This document shows positions 27,050 to 34,265 of a DNA stretch of 64,000 nucleotides, one piece after another. The notes under the pieces were generated by a model, which saw only the letters and a list, made by a program, of their open reading frames with translations, made no database searches and was not told where the DNA came from. The number at the start of each line of letters is the position of its first letter. Position 1 is the first letter of the stretch. The DNA is from Planctomycetia bacterium (GTDB lineage Bacteria > Planctomycetota > Planctomycetia > Pirellulales > JACPPG01). A program made the position numbers and the translations under genes. The stretch is from the NCBI GenBank assembly GCA_016191115.1, contig JACPPG010000039.1, forward strand, positions 62,001-126,000, in the 5' to 3' direction.

Positions 27050-28387
27050 TCAAGGCCCCGGTTGCTGCTGCGCGATGACGACCGGCGCGATCGACTTGAC
27101 CCACGGCCAGCCCAGCCGCCCGGCGTGGATTTCCGCGATACCGAAGTTGTTCTGGAACTCTTGCATTTCGTCGGGCGTCGACAAGAGCGAGTGCTTGTCG
27201 TCGTTGTCCACCATCCGGTACTTGATCTGGTAGTTGCGGATTAGAAAGCTGTGCGTCTCCATGATCATGTCGGTAATGACCACGGGCTTGAATTGCGGGG
27301 GCGAGCGATCCAGTATCGCGTTGGCCGTAAAGCACCAGCAGACCATCGTCACACCGCCCAACAAGAGCGAGCCGGCCACGATCACCAGCCCCAGTATGGC
27401 GCCGTGCGAACCGAACCAGCCACGTTTGGCTGGTTGCAGTTCCAGCGGCTGGCCGGTCGCCGCGGCCTGGGCATTGCGCTCAGCCGCCTTCTTCCGCTGT
27501 TCGGCCGCCGAGCGCCAAATGAACCACAGCATCAAGCCGCCCAGTAGGATGCCGCCCGCCGCGGCCGGCGGGGCGAAGGCCGCAACGCTACCGTGCAAGG
27601 GCTGGTAACGTTCCAGAGCGTACACGTTCCAGAGCAACACCGCGAAGAAGCCGAAGCCCACGAGGATTGCGGCGATCGTCTTCAGGAGGGAAGCCTCGCG
27701 GGTGCGCTCGCGGTCGATCACGCCCACGCCGGGCTTCAGGTCCAGAAAGCCGTACAGGCGAAGCGTCTTCTGCGGATCGGAGTCGAGGTAGACGGCCGTG
27801 ACGTAGTCACCGACGCGAAACGAAGTGGTGACCTTGTCCTTGGCCGATGCGTTGATGTCGTTGGAGCTGGTCTCGGCGGTAGCGACGTTGCCCGTCGCGG
27901 GGTCGCGGTACTGGACAATCGCGGTAAACCGGTAGCTTGCCGGCTGGCCGTGAACGAGCACCATCGGGCGCAGCACCACGGCGCAGACGCGGGCGACGAC
28001 CGCCGTGCCGTCCTCGACGTAGCGATACGGTCCCTTTCGCACAAAGCCGCCGCCATAGACGGCCATCGCCCATAGGATCAAACCCACGCCGATCCAACTG
28101 AGATAGCCCAGCGGCAGAAGGAACAATCCCCAGAACTTGACAATCGGCAGGAGCCCCAAGCCCACGCAGAGCGCGCCGGCGACGAGCGATCCCGCGATCA
28201 CCCGGCGGCGGCGCTGGGCGTAGCGCCCGCTGCGCAGCTCGCTGGGGACCGGTCGCGGCGGCGGACCGCGCAGCTCGGGCTCAAAGCTGTAGTTGGCCGG
28301 TGGATCGAACGGGCCAAGATCAGGCGCCGCTTGTGCAGGGCCCAGCGCCGCGTCATCAGGAGCCGATTTGCCCTGCTGCTTCCACAT
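27050..28387 (-). CDS. DUF3592-like multi-pass membrane protein
   Basis: A protein of 445 residues from ATG at 28387 (MWKQQGK). A Pro-rich cytoplasmic head is followed by a hydrophobic pair (about 65-110), then a DUF3592-like soluble beta domain (YRFTAIVQYRDPATGNVATAETSSN, VGDYVTAVYLDSDPQKTLRLYGF), two more membrane helices (about 220-285), a basic loop (RSAAEQRKKAAERNAQ), another helix and a polar C-terminal domain. DUF3592 proteins are found widely, but their role is not established. Single gene, same strand as its neighbours. Confidence 0.75.
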   Translation of the reverse strand: MWKQQGKSAPDDAALGPAQAAPDLGPFDPPANYSFEPELRGPPPRPVPSELRSGRYAQRRRRVIAGSLVAGALCVGLGLLPIVKFWGLFLLPLGYLSWIGVGLILWAMAVYGGGFVRKGPYRYVEDGTAVVARVCAVVLRPMVLVHGQPASYRFTAIVQYRDPATGNVATAETSSNDINASAKDKVTTSFRVGDYVTAVYLDSDPQKTLRLYGFLDLKPGVGVIDRERTREASLLKTIAAILVGFGFFAVLLWNVYALERYQPLHGSVAAFAPPAAAGGILLGGLMLWFIWRSAAEQRKKAAERNAQAAATGQPLELQPAKRGWFGSHGAILGLVIVAGSLLLGGVTMVCWCFTANAILDRSPPQFKPVVITDMIMETHSFLIRNYQIKYRMVDNDDKHSLLSTPDEMQEFQNNFGIAEIHAGRLGWPWVKSIAPVVIAQQQPGP

Positions 28388-28525
28388 GCGCCGCCTCCGG
28401 GGGGCTTGGTCCACGCGGGGACAACCAACCTCTCCCAAAGCATAGCGGCTGTTTGGGGGCGTGCCGCCAAACTGTTTTGTCGGTTTCCAGCCCGCCGAAC
28501 TTGCTTCCCCGATCCGCTTCGAAAG

Positions 28526-29083
28526 TCAGCACGCGGACGCGGCGAGCTCAATCCGGTATCGCCAGCGGATGGTCTGCGGCCAGGCATTTTCCACGGCAGG
28601 GGACGGCTCGATGATGGCGATGCCGGCCGGCTCATCCAGGCGGACGCGCGTCGTCGCGTCGTCGCACGTGAGCCGCCAGCCGCCGCCCAGGTCGAGCCGG
28701 CCGGGCGCGACCAGCGTCGCGCCGGGGCGCAGCAGTCGGTAGTGTGCCCCCAAGAATCCCGGTGCGCCGGCAACGCGGGCCGCCACGTCGAATTGCGCGG
28801 TGCCATTGCGCCACAGCTCGATCGAGGCCGACCAGTGCGTCCTGCCGGCCGTGCCCACGGCCAGCAGCACCGACCCGCCCGCGCGGCTCTCGCATTGCCA
28901 GTCGGCCAACGGTGGGCTTGGCGGCCAGTCGCATTGGTCACCGCCAGTCTCAACCGATTCGAGTGCCGGCACGCGCGGCCCGTCGATTGCCAAGGAGATA
29001 CTGTGCCCATAGCGATCGGCGCGCCGGATTCGGTGCAGGCACAATCCGGAAATCGTAACCGCGTCAGGAGCTGTCTTTGGCAT
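28526..29083 (-). CDS. Hypothetical beta-rich protein overlapping prfB
   Basis: A protein of 185 residues from ATG at 29083, overlapping the 3-prime end of prfB by 20 bases and so probably translated from the same message. It reads as an all-beta domain (VTISGLCLHRIRRADRYGHSISLAIDGPR, SRAGGSVLLAVGTAGRTHWSASIELWRNGTAQFDVAARV, IRWRYRIELA). There is no signal peptide and I recognise no catalytic motif. The coherent composition, the overlap and the lack of a better frame support it as a real gene. The longer upstream frame to 29173 lies within prfB and was not used. Confidence 0.6.
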   Translation of the reverse strand: MPKTAPDAVTISGLCLHRIRRADRYGHSISLAIDGPRVPALESVETGGDQCDWPPSPPLADWQCESRAGGSVLLAVGTAGRTHWSASIELWRNGTAQFDVAARVAGAPGFLGAHYRLLRPGATLVAPGRLDLGGGWRLTCDDATTRVRLDEPAGIAIIEPSPAVENAWPQTIRWRYRIELAASAC

Positions 29084-30189
29084 CGTCCCCGCTGCGCTTG
29101 CCGGCGCGCCACTGGAGATAGGCGTCCAGAAACGGCTGGATATGGCCGTCGAGCACGCTTTGAAAGTTGCCAACCGCGTAGCCCGTCCGCGCGTCCTTGA
29201 CGCGCTGGTCCGGGTGCAGGAAGTAGTTGCGGATTTGCGAACCGAAGCCGGTTTTGGCCTGCTTTTCGTACTTGGCCGCCTGCTCGGCCTCGCGCTTCTC
29301 GTCCTCCAGCCGCGCTAGCCGTGCCCGCAGCATCTTCCACGCCAGCGCCCGGTTCTTGTGCTGGCTGCGTTCCTGCTGGCACTGCACGACGACGCCCGAA
29401 GGGGTGTGAGTCAAGCGAATCGCGCTCGATGTCTTGTTCACGTGCTGGCCGCCGGCGCCGCTCGCCCGAAATACGTCCTCCCGCACGTCGTCGTCGTTGA
29501 TCTCGATCTCGCCCGACTCGGCCACCTCGGGCGAGACGTCGATGGCGGCAAAACTGGTCTGCCGTTTACCTTCCGCGTTGAAGGGACTGATGCGGACCAG
29601 GCGATGCATGCCCGTCTCCCCCTTGAGGTAGCCGTAGGCCATGGGGCCGCGGACCAGGATCGAAGCGCTATTGATGCCGGCCTGCTCGTTGTCCTGCCGG
29701 TCCAAAAGGTCGGTCGCGTAGCCCTGCTCGGCGGCCCAGTGCAGGTACATCCGCAGAAGCATCTCGGCCCAATCGTTGGCGTCGGTGCCGCCGTCGCGGG
29801 CGTTGATCGAGAGGATGGCCGCATTGGCGTCGTGCGGGCCGTTTAAGAGCGCCTTGAGCTCCAGATCGTCGAGCGTTCCTTCCAGCCGCGCCAATTCGCC
29901 GGGCACCTCGGCGGCGAGCGAGGCGTCTTCCGCCCCCAGCTCGAGCATAACGTCCAGGTCATCAGCCGATTTCATCAGCTCTCGCAGCGGCTTGACGATC
30001 GCCGACAGGGACCTCAACTGGGCGATGGTTGCCTGGGCCGCTTCGGACTTGTCCCAGAAGCCGGGCTCCGCCATCCGCGCTTCGATGTCGCGGACCTGCC
30101 GCTCGCGGACGTCGTAGTCAAAGAGAGTCCCGCAGCCCGGTAATGCGCTGGCGGATGGCCTTGGCCCTGTCGCTAAACTCCTTGTTCAC
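29064..30189 (-). CDS. prfB: Peptide chain release factor 2, with programmed +1 frameshift
   Basis: Release factor for UGA and UAA codons. Translation starts at GTG 30189 (AAGGAA upstream) and reads 23 codons to an in-frame TGA at 30120-30118. A +1 shift on CTT_TGA_C leads into the frame that ends at 29064. The main frame shows the stop-codon-reading SPF tripeptide (RISPFNAEGKRQTSFA) and the catalytic GGQ (RASGAGGQHVNKTSSAIRLTHTPSG), both diagnostic for RF2. Without the shift only a short peptide is made, so RF2 limits its own synthesis, as in E. coli. Total about 374 residues. Confidence 0.95.
30117..30123 (-). promoter_or_regulatory. RF2 autoregulatory frameshift site CTTTGAC
   Basis: The slippery CUU codon, UGA stop and following C match the classical RF2 site exactly. 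The upstream GCGGGAC, about 4 bases before CTT, is only a weak match to the Shine-Dalgarno-like stimulator. Frames 0 (ending ...GLRDSL) and +1 (starting DYDVRERQ) join to the sequence expected of RF2. Confidence 0.93.
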
Positions 30190-30305
30190 GGCAGCGGTTC
30201 CTTGTAGTGGGGACTTCTATGGGACGTAGGGGGGACTCGGTGCGAGAATTCTATCGCCGATCGCCTTCGCGGACCAACACCACCACCTGCGGCCGGTGGC
30301 GTCGG

Positions 30306-30340
30306 GTGGCTGGGGCAAAGCGCAGCGTGCCCCAGCCATC
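30306..30340. repeat. Hairpin between prfB and the histidine kinase
   Basis: GGCTGGGGC and GCCCCAGCC form a 9-bp stem around an AAAGCGCAGCGT loop in the 230-base gap between divergent genes. There is no T-run, so it is probably one of the dispersed palindromes. Confidence 0.55.
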
Positions 30341-30419
30341 CCCCGCCAACCGCGCTTGACGCTACCCACCGCGGGGGTAGGCTGAAAATCGAAACCCGAC
30401 AAGAACCCCAGGCAAAACC

Positions 30420-31355
30420 ATGTTAATCCGCCGCTCGCTGGGCTGGCCGATCACGCTGGGCGTGATCATGATCGTGCTCTTGGTCGCGCTCACCGTCGGC
30501 TGGGTCATCATCGTCGTCTTCGCGGCCCATCTCACTTCCTCGGCCGGCTACTGGTGGGCCATCCTGGCCGTCGGCACCACGTTCCTGGCCCTGGTGCTGG
30601 TGGGCGTGGTGCTCTACCTGCTGCTATCGATCAAGGAAATCCGGCTCAACCAGCGGCAATCGAACTTCGTCGATAGCGTCACGCACGAGCTGAAAAGTCC
30701 GCTCGCGTCTCTCAAGCTGTACGTGCAGACGCTGTCGCGTCACAACGTCACCACCGAGCAGCAGGTCGACTTCCACCGTTTCATGCTCGAGGACCTGGAG
30801 AGGCTCGATTCGCTGATCAACCACATGCTCGACACTGCCCGGTTGAACCAGGCCCCGCTGGCCGACGAGACGGTCGACGTCGAGCTCTCCGAAGTGCTCC
30901 GCAACTGCGCCAAGACGGCCGCCATGCACTACCGGCTGCCCGAAGACACGATCGCTCTGGAGCTGGAGCCCGCCATCGTGCGGGCGACGCCGATGGACGT
31001 CGAGATCGTGTTCCGCAACCTGATCGACAACGCCCTGAAATACTCCGGCGACCGGCCGGAGGTGACGGTGCAGTCGTGGGTAGCGGGCAATGGCACGATC
31101 GTCACCCGGATTATCGACAACGGCCCGGGCATTCCGGCCAACTTGCGGCGGAAGATCTTCGGCCGGTTCTTCCGCCTGGGGAGCGAGCTGGAGCGATCGA
31201 AGCCCGGCACCGGCTTGGGATTGTTCATCGTTCGCACGCTGGTCAAGCGGCTACGGGGCGACGTGCACGTCCGCGGCCGCGGCAGCCAGTCGGGCAGCGT
31301 GTTCGAGGTCGAGCTCCCCGGCCACGCCCTGGTCGCGCAACAATCGGCGGCGTAA
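30420..31355 (+). CDS. Two-transmembrane sensor histidine kinase
   Basis: A protein of 311 residues with membrane helices at about 9-36 and 47-70 and almost no sensor domain between them. It has a HisKA domain with the phospho-accepting His89 in SNFVDSVTHELKSPLASLKLYV, and an HATPase domain with NLIDNALKYSGD (N box), DNGPGIP (G1), FGRFFRLGSE (F box) and KPGTGLGLFIVRTLVKRLRG (G2). With so little exposed outside the membrane, it probably senses the membrane itself or a partner protein. The response regulator follows after 306 bases of inverted repeats, so the pair may not share one simple transcript. Confidence 0.92.
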   Translation: MLIRRSLGWPITLGVIMIVLLVALTVGWVIIVVFAAHLTSSAGYWWAILAVGTTFLALVLVGVVLYLLLSIKEIRLNQRQSNFVDSVTHELKSPLASLKLYVQTLSRHNVTTEQQVDFHRFMLEDLERLDSLINHMLDTARLNQAPLADETVDVELSEVLRNCAKTAAMHYRLPEDTIALELEPAIVRATPMDVEIVFRNLIDNALKYSGDRPEVTVQSWVAGNGTIVTRIIDNGPGIPANLRRKIFGRFFRLGSELERSKPGTGLGLFIVRTLVKRLRGDVHVRGRGSQSGSVFEVELPGHALVAQQSAA

Positions 31356-31375
31356 GCGCGCTTGCGTAGCAAGAA

Positions 31376-31620
31376 TGAACCGCCAAGCCGCCAAGAGCGC
31401 CAAGAAAAGGAAACAAGACATCTCACCACGGAGACACGGAGGCAAGGAGAAGAATGTCTAATGTCTAAATCCAAATGTCTAAAGAAGGACGAATGACCGA
31501 ATGACGAAACGTCCTAAGCGAGAACTCTTTTCCGTCAGTCGAATTTCGCCCTTCGGATTTCTTTAGACATTCGAGCCTCGACATTCGTCATTCGAATCTT
31601 CTCCGTGTCTCCGTGGTGGT
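31376..31620. repeat. Large facing array between kinase and response regulator
   Basis: The left side holds CGCCAAG units (31381-31403), CACCACGGAGACACGGAGG (31424-31442), GTCTAAT units (31456-31482) and GAATGACC units. The right side mirrors them: TTTAGACATTCG, ACATTCGTCATTCG and CTCCGTGTCTCCGTGGTGG (31601-31619). The outer arms match over at least 17 bases, so about 200 bases can fold into one long imperfect hairpin. It fills the whole gap 31356-31661. Confidence 0.75.
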
Positions 31621-31661
31621 CTTTGTGTTTCACGTTCCGGGAACTTCCGAGGATCGCGAAG

Positions 31662-32408
31662 ATGGCGTCGGCGGAAGCAAAGCACGTCCTGGTCGTCGAG
31701 GATGAGCAGCACCTGGCCATCGGCATCAAGTACAATTTCGAGGCCGAGGGATACCGCGTGACCCTTGCCCCCGACGGCCCGACCGCGCTTGCGCTCTTCA
31801 AGGACGATCCGAGCGCGATTGACCTGATAATCCTCGACCTGATGCTGCCCGGCATGAGCGGCTATGCCGTGTGCGAGGCCCTCCGCGAGGCGGGCAACGA
31901 CGTGCCGATCCTCATGCTCAGCGCGCGGACGCTGACCGAGGACCGCATTCGCGGCATGGACGTGGGCGCCGACCAGTACCTGGAAAAGCCCTTCGATCTC
32001 GACGAGCTACTGGCCATGGTCCGCAATCTGCTGGCGCGGCGGGGCCGCGGGCCCGTGCACGCTTCGCGCCGCAAGCTGGCGGATGAATTCGAGTTCGGCG
32101 GCGCGAAGATCAACTTTGACACGTTCAAGGTCAGCGTCAACGGCCGCAGTCTGCGCTTGACCAGCATGGAGATGAAGCTCCTGCGGTACTTCATTGAGAA
32201 CGAAGGATCGGTGATCAGCCGCGCCCAGTTGCTGGACGACGTGTGGGGGTTGTCCGGCAGCCCGACCACGCGGACGGTCGACAATTTTATGATGCGGTTG
32301 AGGCGTTACTTCGAGAAAGACCCGGCCCATCCTCGCCACTTCCTCTCGGTCCGCGGGGCCGGCTACCGCTTTGTTTCGCGGGAAGAGGAAGGGGGCGACG
32401 CCGAGTAG
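31662..32408 (+). CDS. OmpR/PhoB-family response regulator
   Basis: A protein of 248 residues from ATG at 31662. Its receiver domain has the acidic pair ED (13-14), the phosphorylation site Asp59 in IILDLMLPGMSG, and the switch/lysine motifs LMLSARTLTED and YLEKPFD. The C-terminal winged helix (SLRLTSMEMKLLRYFIENEGSVISRAQLLDDVWG, TRTVDNFMMRLRRYFEKDP, VRGAGYRFV) binds DNA. It is presumably the partner of the kinase encoded upstream. The sigma/anti-sigma pair follows on the same strand and could be a target. Confidence 0.94.
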   Translation: MASAEAKHVLVVEDEQHLAIGIKYNFEAEGYRVTLAPDGPTALALFKDDPSAIDLIILDLMLPGMSGYAVCEALREAGNDVPILMLSARTLTEDRIRGMDVGADQYLEKPFDLDELLAMVRNLLARRGRGPVHASRRKLADEFEFGGAKINFDTFKVSVNGRSLRLTSMEMKLLRYFIENEGSVISRAQLLDDVWGLSGSPTTRTVDNFMMRLRRYFEKDPAHPRHFLSVRGAGYRFVSREEEGGDAE

Positions 32409-32434
32409 AGAGACCGGTACTTCGACGGCAATGC

Positions 32435-32472
32435 GTCAGCCAAGCCCACGGGTGGCAACCCATGGGTTTCGC
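32435..32472. repeat. Hairpin repeat, CCCACGGG-TGGCAA-CCCATGGG type
   Basis: Third member of the TGGCAA-loop hairpin family, between the response regulator and the sigma factor, flanked by GCCAAG and CGCAAGCGG. No further gene is seen in 32409-32610. Confidence 0.6.
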
Positions 32473-32610
32473 AAGCGGTTGGCCGCCAGTGACTTTGGGC
32501 CCATCGGCGATAAACCATTTGCCACATGGCCCCGGCGGGTGGCACAATGGTCGCCGGCCGGCGCGATCAGCCGACGGCCACCACCGCTACTTCCCCCCCG
32601 CCACGTTGCC

Positions 32611-33261
32611 ATGCAAGAATCCGACGCTGATTTGATGCGCCGCGCCAATCACGGCGACCAGGCCGCTTTCGCCGAGTTGGTGCGCCGCTATCAGCCGGCA
32701 TTGCGGCGCGTGGCCCTCAGCCGGCTGCGCGCGGCCGAGGTAGCCGAAGAGATCGTGCAGGAGACATTCCTGGCGGCGTACCGTTCGCGGCACACCTACG
32801 ACCAGCGGTTCGGCTTCCGCACCTGGCTGTGGACCATCCTGTTGAATCTCTGCCGCGGCCACGCCGGACGCCAGGCCCGTGGGCCGAAGCTCGTTTCGCT
32901 CGACGCTGACGCCGGCGAACAGGCCGAGCAGATCGTTACCGAGCGCGACGGCCGGGGCGACGGCACGTCGTCCCCGCTGGCCCGCTTGCTTGCCCGCGAG
33001 CGCCGCGAGCTTTTGGACAACCTGTTGGCGCGGCTCACGCCAGCCCAGGCCGACGCGATTCGGCTGCGGTTCTTCGGGCAGCTCAAGTTCCAGGAGATTG
33101 CCGCGGCGCTTGAGTGCAGCCCCGGCGCGGCCAAGGAGCGTGTCCGCTCAGGGCTCGTGCGTTTGTCCCAGTTCATTCGCGAGGAAACGGCCGATCTGCC
33201 CGCGTCGACGGACCGGCACGTCGACGACCGTGACTCGATTTCCGGCGAGGATCCATCATGA
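32611..33261 (+). CDS. ECF-type RNA polymerase sigma factor
   Basis: A protein of 216 residues from ATG at 32611. It has region 2 (DLMRRANHGDQAAFAELVRRYQPALRRVALSRL, EEIVQETFLAAYRSRHTYDQRFGFRTWLWTILLNLC) and region 4 (LLARLTPAQADAIRLRFFGQLKFQEIAAALECSPGAAKERVRSGLVRLSQ), with no region 1.1 or 3, as in ECF sigma factors. The C-terminal tail (RHVDDRDSISGEDPS) is short and acidic. Its TGA overlaps the ATG of the anti-sigma gene by four bases, so the two are translated together and probably bind each other. Confidence 0.93.
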   Translation: MQESDADLMRRANHGDQAAFAELVRRYQPALRRVALSRLRAAEVAEEIVQETFLAAYRSRHTYDQRFGFRTWLWTILLNLCRGHAGRQARGPKLVSLDADAGEQAEQIVTERDGRGDGTSSPLARLLARERRELLDNLLARLTPAQADAIRLRFFGQLKFQEIAAALECSPGAAKERVRSGLVRLSQFIREETADLPASTDRHVDDRDSISGEDPS

Positions 33262-33980
33262 CTTGCGATGACATATTCGATGTCCTGACACGAGGCCCAT
33301 TCCCGTCGGGGGCCGCCGATGACGAAGTGGTCGAGCGACATCTGGCCGCATGCGCCGGCTGCCGCCGACTGGCCGAGGCCCTGCGCCCGGCCGTCGAGCT
33401 GCTGCAGGAAGCAATCGTGCCGGAGGAAAGCCACGGCCTGCCGGGCTATCGCGGGCAAGTCGCCTGGTCGGAAAGCGAGTGGCCCTTCGAGTACGAGGAG
33501 GCGGCGCCGGCTGCCCGCTCGGCGCGCGCCCCTTCGCCGGTGCGTCCTTTCGTGATTCCCGCCGCGAACCTGCTGCGATTCGCCGCAGCCGTACTCGTCG
33601 GCGTCACAGCCGCCGCGGGATGGCACGGGTTGGCGGCCTTGCGGGCGATCCCGGCGAACGGCCAGCCGCCGGTGAGAGCGTCTGATACTGCGGGGTCGAA
33701 CGTGAGCGGCGGGAATCCTGCCCGCCTTCCTTCCGTCACCGACCGCCCGGATCGCGGATGGCTGGCGGCGCAGGTGCTGCCGGCCGTTTGCCGCGATGGC
33801 GCCGCTCGACCGCGGCAAGGCGACAACGCGCACGATCCGCGGCAAGCGGCATTCCAGGTCGCCGCACTCGATTCAAGCGACCTCAATTGCTGCACCGACT
33901 GCCATTCCTCCGCGACCAGCGGCCGGCTCGCGCCCGAGGCCAGGACCTTGGTGGCGCGGGCCTGCCTGGCGTGCCACTGA
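33258..33980 (+). CDS. Zinc-finger anti-sigma factor with two C-terminal CxxCH motifs
   Basis: A protein of 240 residues. The cytoplasmic head carries a zf-HC2-type zinc site, His28, Cys32 and Cys35 in ERHLAACAGCRRL, typical of ZAS anti-sigma factors. One membrane helix lies near 100-122 (LLRFAAAVLVGVTAAAGWHG). The outside part ends with CCTDCH (Cys212-Cys215-His216) and CLACH (Cys236-Cys239-His240), the last residues of the protein. CxxCH is the covalent haem c site, and the topology puts both on the periplasmic side where haem is attached. The part at about residues 150-157 comes from an in-frame palindrome. A haem- or redox-responsive sigma switch is an inference. Confidence 0.85.
   Translation: MTCDDIFDVLTRGPFPSGAADDEVVERHLAACAGCRRLAEALRPAVELLQEAIVPEESHGLPGYRGQVAWSESEWPFEYEEAAPAARSARAPSPVRPFVIPAANLLRFAAAVLVGVTAAAGWHGLAALRAIPANGQPPVRASDTAGSNVSGGNPARLPSVTDRPDRGWLAAQVLPAVCRDGAARPRQGDNAHDPRQAAFQVAALDSSDLNCCTDCHSSATSGRLAPEARTLVARACLACH
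33708..33726. repeat. Palindrome GGCGGGAATCCTGCCCGCC inside the anti-sigma gene
   Basis: Differs from the rbsK copy at one base and is again in frame (SGGNPARLPS). Both copies are read in the same frame, giving G-x-PARL. Confidence 0.75.
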
Positions 33981-33983
33981 AAC

Positions 33984-34136
33984 GGGCCACAGGTGACAGG
34001 CCAGAGGCGACAGGGTACAGGCCGGCAGGCGTGGCATCATTCCGATTGTGCGTGATTTGCCGATTGCAGCGGCGGTCGCTAAACCCAACGGCTCGCTTCC
34101 CGTGGTTCGTGGCCTGCCCTCTGTGGCCTGTGCCTT
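33984..34136. repeat. Facing ACAGGCC / GGCCTGT arrays
   Basis: CCACAGGTGACAGGCCAGAG and following units at 33988-34027 face GTGGCCTGCCCTCTGTGGCC at 34107-34128, again a pair of roughly 7-8-base periodic arms with about 80 bases between. The gap 33981-34265 holds no gene. Confidence 0.6.
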
Positions 34137-34265
34137 GTTTACAACCGGGCGAAATACAGTCAGACTGAATGTTCGGGACCGCACTGGAGGCGGTCAATTC
34201 GTGGGCGGTTCGTGACGTAGCGACATTCCCCTTCGTCAACTGGCAGATTCTTCGGAGTGAGGCAC

